From Microbacterium sp. LWO12-1.2 (GTDB taxonomy: Bacteria; Actinomycetota; Actinomycetes; Actinomycetales; Microbacteriaceae), in contig NZ_JBEGII010000001.1 of the NCBI RefSeq assembly GCF_040675875.1, positions 1,798,001 to 1,862,000 on the forward strand: DNA of 64,000 bases. The letters are read 5' to 3'. The translations under genes and the position numbers were made by a program. Under the pieces are notes generated by a model that did not search any database, was not told the origin of the DNA, and was given only the letters and a program-made list of their open reading frames with translations. This document shows, piece after piece, positions 8,458-17,021 of this stretch; the first letter of the stretch is position 1; every line of letters begins with the position of its first letter.

Positions 8458-8934
8458 CTATTCTCCGACGCGATTGCGGAGCCGCATGGCCCGATCGGCC
8501 TCGCGGGTGTCCTGGCGCTCGCGCAGGGTCTGACGCTTGTCGTACTCGCGCTTTCCCTTCGCCAGAGCGATCTCGACCTTGGCCCGACCGTCGGAGAAGT
8601 AGAGCTTGAGCGGGATCAGCGTGTATCCACCCGCCGAGACGGCGTGCGCCAGCTTCGCGATCTCCTCACGGTGCAGCAGCAGCTTGCGCACGCGCTTGGC
8701 GGTGTGGTTCGTCCAATGCCCCTGGGAGTACTCCGGGATGTGCACCGAGTCGAGGAAGACCTCGTTGCCCTTGATGAACGCGTACCCGTCGCTGAGGTTG
8801 GCACGCCCCTGGCGCAACGACTTCACTTCGGTGCCCGTGAGCACCATCCCCGCCTCGTACGACTTCTCGATGTTGTAGTCGTGACGTGCGCGACGATTGG
8901 TCGCGATGACCTTCTCCCCGCGTTCCCTGGGCAT
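8458..8934 (-). CDS. smpB: SsrA-binding protein SmpB
   Basis: 158 residues, the usual length. SmpB binds tmRNA and brings it to stalled ribosomes for trans-translation. Seen here: NRRARHDYNIEKSYEAGMVLTG at the start of the OB-fold, TEVKSLRQGRANLSDGYAFI, and the basic C-terminal tail (KGKREYDKRQTLRERQDTRE) that mimics an mRNA in the decoding channel. AGGAG precedes the ATG by 6 nt, so this gene has a normal leader. The next gene upstream is ftsX (the ftsE-ftsX-smpB order is common in actinobacteria). No tmRNA gene was found in the adjacent spacer. Confidence 0.97.
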   Translation of the reverse strand: MPRERGEKVIATNRRARHDYNIEKSYEAGMVLTGTEVKSLRQGRANLSDGYAFIKGNEVFLDSVHIPEYSQGHWTNHTAKRVRKLLLHREEIAKLAHAVSAGGYTLIPLKLYFSDGRAKVEIALAKGKREYDKRQTLRERQDTREADRAMRLRNRVGE

Positions 8935-9032
8935 GATGCTCTCCTGTGTGTCGATGAGCTCAGCGACATGGAACGGCTGAGCAGCCTTTCAGTCTATACC
9001 GAGCCTGGCGCCTGCACCCGACCGGGGCCGGG

Positions 9033-9947
9033 TCAGGTACGCAGCCAGCGTCTGATCGCGAACCCGGCTGACAGGGCGGCCAGCACGACGCCGATGCCGA
9101 TCAGCACGGGCACCACGAGTGTGGCTTCCTGCAACGTGATCCAGGTCGTGATGAACGGCACCCGCCCGCGGAGATATCCGTTGACGCCGAAGTGCACACC
9201 GGCGACGACGGCCGCACTCGCGAGCGCGGATCCTAGGAAGGCCGCGAACACGCCTTCGAGCACGAAGGGGGTCTGGATGAACCTGTTCGAGGCGCCGACC
9301 AGACGCATGATGCCGATTTCCTTGCGTCTCGCATAGGCGGACAGCCGGATCGTGGTCGCGATCAGCAGCGTCGCCGCGATCAGCATCAGCACCGCGATAC
9401 CCACCGCGATGTAGGTCGCGACCGTGAGCGCGGAGAAGAGGGGTTCCAGATACTGGAGTTGGTCCTTGACCTGCTCCACGCCCGCCTGGCCGCTGAAGGC
9501 TTCGGCGAGCACCGGAGACTGCCCCGGATCCTTCATCGTCACGAAGAACACCTCGAAGGCCTGGTCCGGCGTGAGCACGCTGGCCTGGTCGGCACCGAGC
9601 TGCTCGACCAGCTTGGCGTAGGTGTCCTCCTTGGTGTCGAAGGTCATCGAGCTGATGAGCGGTGAGAGCGCGTCGCCTTCGAGCTGCGCCCTGACGGCTT
9701 CCACCTGCTCGTCGCTGGCGGCCCCGTCGACGCAGGTGTCGGACTCCGAGACCGCGGAGCACATGTAGACCGCCACCTGGGCACGCTCGGCCCAGTAGCC
9801 GCGCATGACGCCGATCTGGCTCTGCATCAGGATCGCCGCGCCCACGAAGGTGAGCGAGACGAAGGTCACCAGCACGACGGAGATGACCATCGAGATGTTG
9901 CGGCGGAGGCCGCCGAGGGCTTCAGCCAGGATCAGACCGATTCTCAT
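9033..9947 (-). CDS. ftsX: Cell division protein FtsX
   Basis: 304 residues of the FtsX family. With FtsE it forms a membrane complex that regulates peptidoglycan hydrolases at the septum. Topology fits: a first membrane helix (about 20-45, [16 protein letters not shown]), a large extracytoplasmic loop (about 50-175) with two cysteines ([11 protein letters not shown]), and three more helices, including [24 protein letters not shown] and the last near [38 protein letters not shown] is the conserved cytoplasmic coupling segment. It overlaps the upstream ftsE by 4 bp (ATGA). Confidence 0.95.
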   Translation of the reverse strand: MRIGLILAEALGGLRRNISMVISVVLVTFVSLTFVGAAILMQSQIGVMRGYWAERAQVAVYMCSAVSESDTCVDGAASDEQVEAVRAQLEGDALSPLISSMTFDTKEDTYAKLVEQLGADQASVLTPDQAFEVFFVTMKDPGQSPVLAEAFSGQAGVEQVKDQLQYLEPLFSALTVATYIAVGIAVLMLIAATLLIATTIRLSAYARRKEIGIMRLVGASNRFIQTPFVLEGVFAAFLGSALASAAVVAGVHFGVNGYLRGRVPFITTWITLQEATLVVPVLIGIGVVLAALSAGFAIRRWLRT

Positions 9948-11044
9948 GAGGTCGGCCCCACTTCTTCATCGTCGCCGTCGGAGAGTCCCAGACGGTCGGC
10001 GACGCCGAGTTCGGCGACATCGACCTGCGGCAGGACGATGGGATGCGTGCGCGGACCGACCGTGGCCGGAGGCTCGACGGGCGTCGGGCTCTGCGCCGCG
10101 ACCTGCTCCGGCGGCACCACGGCTTCTGCGGGCATGGTCTCGGCGACAGGGGCGGGAGCCGCGGCGGGGGTGGGAGCCGCGGCGGGCTCCGGAGCCGGAG
10201 CGGCGGCTGCGGCCTTGCGCTGCTCACTCAGCTCCTCGGCGAGCGCGGCGCGGACCATGGAGAGGTCGGCCGTCTGACGCTGCACCTCCTGCACCGCAGT
10301 GAGTGCGGCGACCGCAGCGGCACCGCGCACCTCGGCCGGAACGAGTCGCGGGATGTTCGAGGTGTCGCCGTATCCGCCGTGCACCTCGTCGCGCACCATC
10401 TCGCCGTCGCTGAGCTCGATGACTCGACGCTGCATCTGGTCGACGAAAGCGGCCTCGTGCGTCGCCATCAGCACGGTCGTGCCACCCGCGTTGATCCGGG
10501 CGAGCAGCTGCATGATGTCGACCGAGGTCGCGGGGTCCAGGTTGCCCGTCGGCTCATCGGCGAGGAGCACCTGCGGGCGGTTGACGAGCGCACGGGCGAT
10601 GGCGACGCGCTGCTGCTCGCCACCGGAGAGCTCGTGGGGCATCCGCTTCTGCTTGCCGTCGAGCCCGACCAGCGCGAGCGCCTCCGGGACGGCCTGCTGG
10701 ATGAAGCCGCGCGAAGAACCCGTCACCTGCAGGGTGAAAGCGACGTTCTGGTACACGGTCTTCGACGGGAGCAGCCGGAAGTCCTGGAACACCGAGCCGA
10801 TGTGGCGCCGGAAGTAGGGCACCTTGCGGTTGGCGAGCGAGCGCAGGTCTCTGCCGAGCACCGCGACCCTCCCCGAGGTGGGGACGTCCTCGCGCAGGAT
10901 GAGCCGCAGGCAGGACGATTTGCCGGAACCTGAGGCTCCGACCAGGAAGACGAACTCCCCGCGCTGCACCTCGAAGTCGACTCCGGACAGAGCGGGCTTC
11001 GACGTCCCGCGGTAGCGTTTCGTGACGTTCTCGAACCGAATCAT
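9944..11044 (-). CDS. ftsE: Cell division ATP-binding protein FtsE with long C-terminal tail
   Basis: 366 residues, although FtsE is normally about 225-230. Residues 1 to about 225 form a complete ABC ATPase: Walker [11 protein letters not shown] (35-44), signature [15 protein letters not shown], Walker [14 protein letters not shown] and the switch His in MATHEAAF. Residues from about 230 are extra: a heptad-like stretch ([27 protein letters not shown] region), a Pro/Ala-rich linker and an acidic end ([19 protein letters not shown]). The frame stays open to the ftsX overlap and codon use matches the core, so this is not a frameshift. A TAGGCT hexamer (11054-11059) sits 9 nt before the ATG. 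The tail may bind a divisome partner; that is an inference. Confidence 0.94.
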   Translation of the reverse strand: MIRFENVTKRYRGTSKPALSGVDFEVQRGEFVFLVGASGSGKSSCLRLILREDVPTSGRVAVLGRDLRSLANRKVPYFRRHIGSVFQDFRLLPSKTVYQNVAFTLQVTGSSRGFIQQAVPEALALVGLDGKQKRMPHELSGGEQQRVAIARALVNRPQVLLADEPTGNLDPATSVDIMQLLARINAGGTTVLMATHEAAFVDQMQRRVIELSDGEMVRDEVHGGYGDTSNIPRLVPAEVRGAAAVAALTAVQEVQRQTADLSMVRAALAEELSEQRKAAAAAPAPEPAAAPTPAAAPAPVAETMPAEAVVPPEQVAAQSPTPVEPPATVGPRTHPIVLPQVDVAELGVADRLGLSDGDDEEVGPTS

Positions 11045-11227
11045 GGCGCTACGAGCCTAAGCGTGCCTCTTCGGCTGGCCGCGAGCGACACCCCGCGCGC
11101 TGCGTCCGTCTCCGCATCCGATGGGTATTGCTCCCCATAGGAAACCCCCTGCCATGTCACAGCCCCCTGTTAACATGAGGGTGCCGGTGACGCAGTCGCG
11201 CCCGGCCCATTGCTTCTAGGGGGAATC

Positions 11228-12316
11228 ATGACGACACCTGCAGGTTGGTACGACGACGGATCGGGACGTCAGCGTTGGTGGGACGGCCAGCAGTGGACCG
11301 AGCACTTCGCTCCGGAGGCCGCGGCTCCAGTCGAAGCTGAGGCCGCAGCGGCGGAAGTCCCGGCTGCCGAGGACGCTCCGGCGTACGAGACACCGGCTTA
11401 CGAGGAGCCGTCGATCGACGACACCGTGATCCGCCCGACCGAAGAGACCGTCATCACGCCGGAGGCGCAGGACTCGTCCGTGCCGCCGACGACTCCGGCC
11501 GAGTCGTCCGACCCGAGCGCGTTCGCCGGACAGCAAGCGACCGCGTCGACGACGCCGCTCGACGACGCCAGCGCGGCCTACGCCGCCCCCGCAGCGCCGG
11601 CATACCCGGCTGCCGCGCCGGGCCAGCCCGCCGCGGGCTATCCGGGATCCGCACCGGTGTACCCGGGTGCCTACTCCGCCGCGCCGACCGGCTACCCGGC
11701 CGCCGCCCCCTACGCGCAGGCCGCCCCCGAAGGGCCGAAGAAGGTCTCGGTCCTGGGACTGGTCGGGCTCGGACTGGGCGTGCTGGGCACGATCCTGGTC
11801 TTCATCCCCGTCATCGGGTTCATCGGGTTCATCCTGCTCGCCGCCGGCTTCATCGTCTCGCTCATCTCGCTCTTCCTGAAGGGCAAGAAGTGGCCGGGCA
11901 TCACGGGTCTGATCCTCGCCGTGGTCGGCACGATCATCGGCATCGTGATGTCGTTCGTGTACCTCTTCGCCCTCGCGCAGGGTGTGAGCAGCGAGATCGA
12001 CAACCTCCCCACCTCTTCGCCCTCTATCGAGGCGACCGAGCCCAGCGAAACCGATGGCGGCACGACCGGCACCGGTCGGCCGACCGCTGAGGAGGTCGCC
12101 GTCGGGATCGCGGCCATCGTCGCATCGACCGGAGCCGAGGGGTATACCGACGAGCACATCGCCTGCTTCGCGGACGAGTTCGTCGCTTCGGACCTCGACG
12201 ACGAGACGCTGCGCCTGATCGCCTCCGCAGAATCTGCGACGTTCACCGACCCTGACGTGATCCTTGCGTTCACCGATACCTTCACGGATGCGCTGCCGGT
12301 GTGCCTCGTCCCCTGA
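11228..12316 (+). CDS. DUF2510 membrane protein, copy 1
   Basis: 362 residues starting at ATG 11228 after an AGGGGGA ribosome site (an earlier in-frame start at 11210 overlaps that site). N-terminal DUF2510 motif: [26 protein letters not shown] Pro/Ala/Tyr-rich linker (to about 170) is followed by a hydrophobic block with two or three membrane helices (VLGLVGLGLGVLGTILVF, GFILLAAGFIVSLISLFL, ITGLILAVVGTIIGIVM), like DUF4190. A C-terminal domain of about 75 residues has two cysteines (HIACFADEF, PVCLVP) and probably lies outside. Function unknown. A very similar gene follows, and each gene has its own terminator. Confidence 0.8.
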   Translation: MTTPAGWYDDGSGRQRWWDGQQWTEHFAPEAAAPVEAEAAAAEVPAAEDAPAYETPAYEEPSIDDTVIRPTEETVITPEAQDSSVPPTTPAESSDPSAFAGQQATASTTPLDDASAAYAAPAAPAYPAAAPGQPAAGYPGSAPVYPGAYSAAPTGYPAAAPYAQAAPEGPKKVSVLGLVGLGLGVLGTILVFIPVIGFIGFILLAAGFIVSLISLFLKGKKWPGITGLILAVVGTIIGIVMSFVYLFALAQGVSSEIDNLPTSSPSIEATEPSETDGGTTGTGRPTAEEVAVGIAAIVASTGAEGYTDEHIACFADEFVASDLDDETLRLIASAESATFTDPDVILAFTDTFTDALPVCLVP

Positions 12317-12326
12317 CACGCGCATG

Positions 12327-12377
12327 ACGATGAGGAAGGCCCCGGGAGCGCACTGTTCCCGGGGCCTTCCTCATCGT
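12327..12377 (+). terminator. Terminator of DUF2510 copy 1 (21 bp perfect stem)
   Basis: Perfectly complementary 21 bp arms at 12327-12347 and 12357-12377 with a 9 nt loop; the core is GGCCCCGGGA/TCCCGGGGCC. It begins 10 bp after the stop codon. There is no long T-run, as is usual in high-GC actinobacteria. Confidence 0.85.
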
Positions 12378-12505
12378 GTCGGTGGACATCGCGCCCGACC
12401 CGCCGCTACCGTCATCCTGAACGACGAATTCTGTAAACTCGCCCCCGCCGCGATTGATTCCTCGTCACGCAGATCACGACCGAGGACAGACGACGGAGAC
12501 GCTCG

Positions 12506-13519
12506 ATGACAACACCTGCCGGATGGTACGACGACGGCTCTGGCAACCGGCGTTGGTGGGACGGAATCCAGTGGACAGCGCATGTCGTGGCGACGCCGCA
12601 ACCGGCCGCTGAACTCCCGTCCGCTGCCTCTGTCCCGGCCCCGGTATCGACCTCCGACGCCGACACGGCGATCGCGCCGTTCGCACCGCCGTTCGTGCTT
12701 CCCGCGTCGAACGCGTACCCCGGCGGGCTCCCCGACGCCGCCCAGCCCGCCTCCATGGCGCAGGCTGTGGCGCCCCCATCGTCCACACCGTCGCTGCCGC
12801 CGCGAAGGATGTCCGTTCTCGGACTCATCGGGCTGATCCTCGCCACCGCCGGCGCCGTGCTCGCCTGCGTTCCCGCACTGGCCCTCATCGGATGGGTCGT
12901 CCTCGGACTCGCCCTCACGGTCAGCCTCGTCTCGCTGTTCTTCCGTCAGGCGAAGTGGCCGGGGATCGCGGGCATCTCCGTGACCGTGATCGGTGCGGTC
13001 CTCGCTGTCGCCGTCTCACTCGTGTCACTGGGGCTCACCCCGTCACCGCAGGCCGGCGATGTCCCGAGCGCTCCGTCGTCGCCGGATTCCGATTCCTCCG
13101 CCCGGGGCGACGAGGGCGATCAGGGCGAGGACCCCGCCGATATCGAGGGCGCCCAGATGGTCTCCTTCGATGAGCTCGCAGTGGGTGACTGCATCCCCCT
13201 GTTCGACTACGACGAGGACGAGATCTCCGAGCTGCCCGTCGTCCCGTGCGACCAGCCCCATACCGATGAGGTCTACTTCATCTACCAGGCCGAGGACGGG
13301 GAGTTTCCCGGTGATGACGCACTCCTCGACAGCGCCTGGAACGGTTGCGTCGCGGAGTTCGAGGCGTTCGTCGGAGTTCCCTACGAAGAGTCCGTGCTCG
13401 ACATCTACAGCTACCAGCCGACCAAGACGTCCTGGATGCGGTGGAGCGACCGCACCGTCCATTGCATCGTCTTCAGCTATGACGAGGTGACGGGCACCCT
13501 CGAAGACTCCGCCTACTGA
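12506..13519 (+). CDS. DUF2510 membrane protein, copy 2, with Septum_form-like C-terminal domain
   Basis: 337 residues. The N-terminus ([18 protein letters not shown]) nearly repeats that of the upstream gene. A Pro/Ala linker follows, then two or three membrane helices ([55 protein letters not shown]). An acidic spacer leads to a C-terminal domain with [37 protein letters not shown] and VHCIVFS. Its four conserved cysteines and the CDxPH motif resemble the actinobacterial Septum_form domain, which lies outside the membrane. This C-terminal part differs from copy 1. A role in the envelope is inferred from topology only. Confidence 0.78.
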   Translation: MTTPAGWYDDGSGNRRWWDGIQWTAHVVATPQPAAELPSAASVPAPVSTSDADTAIAPFAPPFVLPASNAYPGGLPDAAQPASMAQAVAPPSSTPSLPPRRMSVLGLIGLILATAGAVLACVPALALIGWVVLGLALTVSLVSLFFRQAKWPGIAGISVTVIGAVLAVAVSLVSLGLTPSPQAGDVPSAPSSPDSDSSARGDEGDQGEDPADIEGAQMVSFDELAVGDCIPLFDYDEDEISELPVVPCDQPHTDEVYFIYQAEDGEFPGDDALLDSAWNGCVAEFEAFVGVPYEESVLDIYSYQPTKTSWMRWSDRTVHCIVFSYDEVTGTLEDSAY

Positions 13520-13530
13520 GCCGACGAGTT

Positions 13531-13564
13531 GAAGAAGGCCCCGGACGGATCCGGGGCCTTCTTC
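13531..13564 (+). terminator. Terminator of DUF2510 copy 2
   Basis: GAAGAAGGCCCCGGA, a 4 nt loop, then TCCGGGGCCTTCTTC: 15 bp perfect stem 11 bp after the stop codon. It shares the AAGGCCCCGG core with the terminator of copy 1. It also lies just beyond the 3' end of the convergent prfB. Confidence 0.88.
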
Positions 13565-13576
13565 CTGTCTCGATGC

Positions 13577-14686
13577 TCAGTCGTCGCTGGGACGCTTGCG
13601 CCAGCGGATGCCGGCCGAGATGAAGTCGTCGAGGTCTCCGTCGAACACGGCTGCTGGGTTGCCCGATTCCTGGCCGGTGCGGAGGTCCTTCACCAACTGC
13701 TGCCCGTAGAGGAAGTACGAGCGCATCTGGTCGCCCCAGCTCGCGGTGATGTTTCCCGCAAGCTCCTTCTTCTTCGCCGCTTCCTGCTCCTTCTGGAGCA
13801 GCAGGAGGCGGGTCTGCAGCACGCGCATCGCGGCCGCACGGTTCTGGATCTGCGACTTCTCGTTCTGCATCGACACCACGATGCCGGTCGGAAGGTGGGT
13901 GAGGCGCACGGCGGAGTCGGTCGTGTTGACCGACTGCCCACCAGGACCGGAGGAGCGGAAGACGTCCACACGGATGTCGTTCTCCGGGATGTCGACCTCG
14001 GTGGCCTCTTCCATGAGCGGGATGACCTCGACCGCGGCGAACGACGTCTGACGCTTGTCGGCAGACCCGAACGGGCTGATGCGCGCGAGACGGTGCGTGC
14101 CGGCCTCGACGGAGATCGTGCCGAACGCGTAGGGCGCATCGATCTCGAAGGTGGCGGACTTGATGCCCGCGCCCTCGGCGTACGAGGTGTCCATGACCTT
14201 GACGGGGTACTTGTGACGCTCAGCCCAGCGCAGGTACATGCGCATGAGCATCTCGGCGAAGTCGGTGGCGTCGTCGCCGCCGGCACCCGAGCGGATCGTG
14301 ATGATCGCAGAGCGGTCGTCGTACTCGCCGTCGAGCAGCGTCTGCACCTCGAGCTGGTTGATCAGGTCGGTGAGGGCGGCGAGTTCGACCCGCGCCTCCT
14401 GGGCGGAGTCCTCGTCACCCATCTCGTTCGCCAGGCCGACGAGCACCTCGAGGTCGTCGAGTCGCTGGGCGATGCCGGTGATGCGGGCGAGCTCGGACTG
14501 CCGGTGGCTGAGGGCGCTGGTCACCTTCTGAGCATTCTCGGTGTCGTCCCAGAGGTCGGGCGCGCCGGCCTCCTCACTGAGCCGAGCGATTTCGTCGCGA
14601 AGACGGGAGACATCGACGACCTCGCTGATGTCGCCGAAGGTGTGCCTGAGCGCCTGGATGTCGGCGGAGAGATCGAGTTCGAGCAT
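13577..14686 (-). CDS. prfB: Peptide chain release factor 2
   Basis: 369 residues from ATG 14686. RF2 reads UGA and UAA and triggers hydrolysis of peptidyl-tRNA. Seen here: the tripeptide anticodon SPF (204-206, in [18 protein letters not shown]) and the catalytic GGQ (249-251, in [18 protein letters not shown]). The frame is continuous from the start, so the autoregulatory +1 frameshift found in many bacterial prfB genes is absent. A TAGGCT hexamer (14695-14700) lies 8 nt before the ATG, with no ribosome site. In many actinobacteria prfB precedes ftsE; here the DUF2510 pair lies between them in the opposite orientation. Confidence 0.96.
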   Translation of the reverse strand: MLELDLSADIQALRHTFGDISEVVDVSRLRDEIARLSEEAGAPDLWDDTENAQKVTSALSHRQSELARITGIAQRLDDLEVLVGLANEMGDEDSAQEARVELAALTDLINQLEVQTLLDGEYDDRSAIITIRSGAGGDDATDFAEMLMRMYLRWAERHKYPVKVMDTSYAEGAGIKSATFEIDAPYAFGTISVEAGTHRLARISPFGSADKRQTSFAAVEVIPLMEEATEVDIPENDIRVDVFRSSGPGGQSVNTTDSAVRLTHLPTGIVVSMQNEKSQIQNRAAAMRVLQTRLLLLQKEQEAAKKKELAGNITASWGDQMRSYFLYGQQLVKDLRTGQESGNPAAVFDGDLDDFISAGIRWRKRPSDD

Positions 14687-14742
14687 GATAAACGAGCCTA
14701 TCCTGATGCCGGCTTCCGCGCCGCCGGTTCGCGAACAGCCGT

Positions 14743-15726
14743 TCACCGGACGGAGAGTTCGAGGCGAAGATGCTCCTCCCCCGTGTCGATCACGATGCTC
14801 AGCTCCTCCACCGCCCGCGCACCCGACGAGATCACCACCGAGCCTTCCTCGACACCGGCGAGCACTGCGGCCACTTCCCTGGCCGTACGATCGCTGATCC
14901 GCGGCGCATCCGGCACGTGGTTCGCGAGTATCGCGACCCGCACTCCTCGCCTGCGCGCCACGGCGGCGGCATCGGCGATGGCGGGATGGTGCAGGCGCGG
15001 TGAGCGGATGCGATCCCTGATCGTGCCCTCCCGCGCGGTCAGCTCGGTGAGGAAGTCATCATCGATCCCTTCGGCATCCCGCAGCCGCTCCAACACAGCC
15101 TCCACCTCTCGCGTGATCGCACCGAGCTCCGCACGGTACTGTTCCGCGGCCGCGCGCGCGGCGGCTCCTCTACGGGCGCTCTCGGCCGCCTCGGAACGAT
15201 GCGCTCGTTCGCGCGCGACCATGTGGCGCAACGTCAGCCGCCAGATCACTCCGACGATGCCCGACATGATCGGAATGCTCACCATGGCGCCGATGCCCGC
15301 TGCTGACTGGCCGGTGAGGGCTCCCCATCCGACGACGAGCGCGAGCTGAGCGACGACACCGATCCCACCGATCACCGTGTTGCCGCGTCCGATCTGCAGT
15401 GCGACGAGGTAGGAGGCGAAGTCGATGACCCACGTCGCATCCGCCTGGCTGGTGACCGTCAACATCAGTGCCGTCGTGGTCAGCGTCGCCGCCGGCACCG
15501 CCCAGGCCCGCAGCCCGCGCAGCGGCTCGTCGCTGCGATACGTCAGCACGATCGCGCCCAGCACGGCGACGAGCAGCGCGGCGAGGTACGCCGGAGCCGG
15601 TGGCGCGAACCGCCCCTCGATCACGCCCTGCGCGATGCCGCAGCACCACACCGCGATCATCGCCCAGCGCGCGCCCCTCGTGGCGAGGCCGGCCGCACCC
15701 GTACCGCTCGATGTCACCGTGTCCAT
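14743..15726 (-). CDS. Kinase-like membrane partner protein (degenerate sensor), copy 1
   Basis: 327 residues. About five or six membrane helices fill residues 20-165 (for example MIAVWCCGIAQGVIEG, YLAALLVAVLGAIVLTY). A helical cytoplasmic part follows (ARERAHRSEAAESARRGAA) and then a C-terminal domain of about 130 residues. It sits where a histidine kinase catalytic part would be but has no phosphoacceptor His motif, no N-box and no DxGxGF. The C-terminal domain (REGTIRDRIRSPRLHHPA then ARRRGVRVAIL) aligns by eye with the protein at 45290-46300 (AEGRLRDELRGADLLNDA then ARRRGVIVTVF). It overlaps the upstream kinase gene by 13 bp, so the two are made together. Function unknown; probably modulates the kinase. 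Confidence 0.75.
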   Translation of the reverse strand: MDTVTSSGTGAAGLATRGARWAMIAVWCCGIAQGVIEGRFAPPAPAYLAALLVAVLGAIVLTYRSDEPLRGLRAWAVPAATLTTTALMLTVTSQADATWVIDFASYLVALQIGRGNTVIGGIGVVAQLALVVGWGALTGQSAAGIGAMVSIPIMSGIVGVIWRLTLRHMVARERAHRSEAAESARRGAAARAAAEQYRAELGAITREVEAVLERLRDAEGIDDDFLTELTAREGTIRDRIRSPRLHHPAIADAAAVARRRGVRVAILANHVPDAPRISDRTAREVAAVLAGVEEGSVVISSGARAVEELSIVIDTGEEHLRLELSVR

Positions 15727-16877
15727 GTCAGCGACACCTCCGTACCCGCGCCTGGAGCGGACACGATCCGCACACTGCCCCCGACTTCCTCGATGCGGCG
15801 GATGATGCTGTCGCGCACCCCGAGACGCTCGGCGGGAACCGTCGCCAGGTCGAAGCCGGCACCGTCGTCGCGCACGACCACGCTGATGCGGTCGTGGGAG
15901 AACAACGCATCGACGACCACACGTTCCGCACCGGAGTGACGTCGCGCATTGCGGATCGCCTCGGATGCGGCTGCCGAGACCTCCTGCACGACGTCGGCCG
16001 GCAGGGAGCCTCCGCGATCATCGATGCGCAGTTCCACCGAAGAGAAACGCGCCGCGCGCAGGCGGATCTCCTCCGCCGCCTCCGCGGCAGCGATGACAGC
16101 CCCCGGGTCGGCGTCACCATCCGAGTCGACCGAGTCTCTGAGCACCAGGAGCGCATGCGCCGCCTCGTCCTGCAGTTCGCGAGGCGCGGCACCCCGGAAC
16201 AGGGCCGCAGCGGCGAGCACCGAGAGCACCTCGTCGTGCACGAGACGCTGCAGTTCTGCGTTGCGTTCCGTCTCGGCTTCCTGACGCGCCTGGCGCTCCG
16301 CCGCGAGGCGCGCGTCCTCCTCCAGGCGACGCAGCTGCGTCATACGTCCACGGATGCCGATGAAGATCACCACGAACCCGATGTTGCTGACGTGGATCGG
16401 GGTCGCCGCAGCGATCACCTCGGGCACGGCGCCGGTGAAGATCCACGCGGAGAGAGCGACCGTCACCCCGGAGAAGACGGTGAGCGCGACGGCGACGAGC
16501 GGCCGGAAGAGCAACACGAGCAGGGTCACCGAACCGGGCTCGATCATCCACACCCAGGGCACGACGCCCTCCTCCGGGCCCGTGTAGGCGAGGAAAGACA
16601 GCAACTGCAGAGAGAACACGCACGTCGGGATCAGTACCCAGAGCACCCGGAGCACCCTCATCGGCAGCACTCGACCGCCGACCGCGATCACGACGAACAA
16701 TCCGATGCACATCCACGAGGCGACCTGCCACCAGGGTTCGAACAACCCCGCCTGCACGAACGAGAGCGGCGCGGCCTGCGCGAATGCTCCGACCATCGAC
16801 CCCAGCGCGATCAGCCACCCGACCTGTCTGTCGGTGCGCGGGTCCGCGACCCGCTGCTCTGAAAGCCGAGTCCCCAT
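15714..16877 (-). CDS. Sensor histidine kinase, NarL-partner (HPK7) type, copy 1
   Basis: 387 residues from ATG 16877, preceded by a perfect AGGAGG. The much longer upstream frame is a shadow of the MFS gene. About six membrane helices (20-175) lead to a dimerisation helix with the phosphoacceptor in LQRLVHDEVLSVLAAAALF (His214). An HATPase_c domain follows: N-box SEAIRNARRHSG (Asn310), G1 RDDGAGF (337-342), RLGVRDSIIRRIEEVGG and G2 SAPGAGTEVSL. It carries no extracytoplasmic sensor domain, so it probably senses through the membrane part. No response regulator is adjacent, unlike the paralogous set at 45.3-48.2 kb. Confidence 0.85.
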   Translation of the reverse strand: MGTRLSEQRVADPRTDRQVGWLIALGSMVGAFAQAAPLSFVQAGLFEPWWQVASWMCIGLFVVIAVGGRVLPMRVLRVLWVLIPTCVFSLQLLSFLAYTGPEEGVVPWVWMIEPGSVTLLVLLFRPLVAVALTVFSGVTVALSAWIFTGAVPEVIAAATPIHVSNIGFVVIFIGIRGRMTQLRRLEEDARLAAERQARQEAETERNAELQRLVHDEVLSVLAAAALFRGAAPRELQDEAAHALLVLRDSVDSDGDADPGAVIAAAEAAEEIRLRAARFSSVELRIDDRGGSLPADVVQEVSAAASEAIRNARRHSGAERVVVDALFSHDRISVVVRDDGAGFDLATVPAERLGVRDSIIRRIEEVGGSVRIVSAPGAGTEVSLTWTR

Positions 16878-17009
16878 CGGCAGCCTCCTGTAATCCCCCC
16901 GCTCAGTGTCGTGCATCCGCCCGCCCGCAACCAATATGCAATCCGCGCGTGGGACTTCTCTCCGCGTGCACGACCGGGTACGCGGCACGGATGCGGCTGA
17001 CGTGCGGAG

Positions 17010-17015
17010 TAGCCT
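17010..17015 (+). promoter_or_regulatory. -10 element TAGCCT of the MFS gene
   Basis: TAGCCT, 6 nt (CGGACT), then GTG 17022; no ribosome site. Confidence 0.55.
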
Positions 17016-17021
17016 CGGACT

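Noticed and set aside
8935..9032. tmRNA gene beside smpB
   Set aside because: The 98 bp spacer is too short and has no tRNA-like ends or tag sequence.
13577..14686. Programmed frameshift in prfB
   Set aside because: The reading frame is continuous from ATG to stop, and no in-frame early TGA needing a shift is present.
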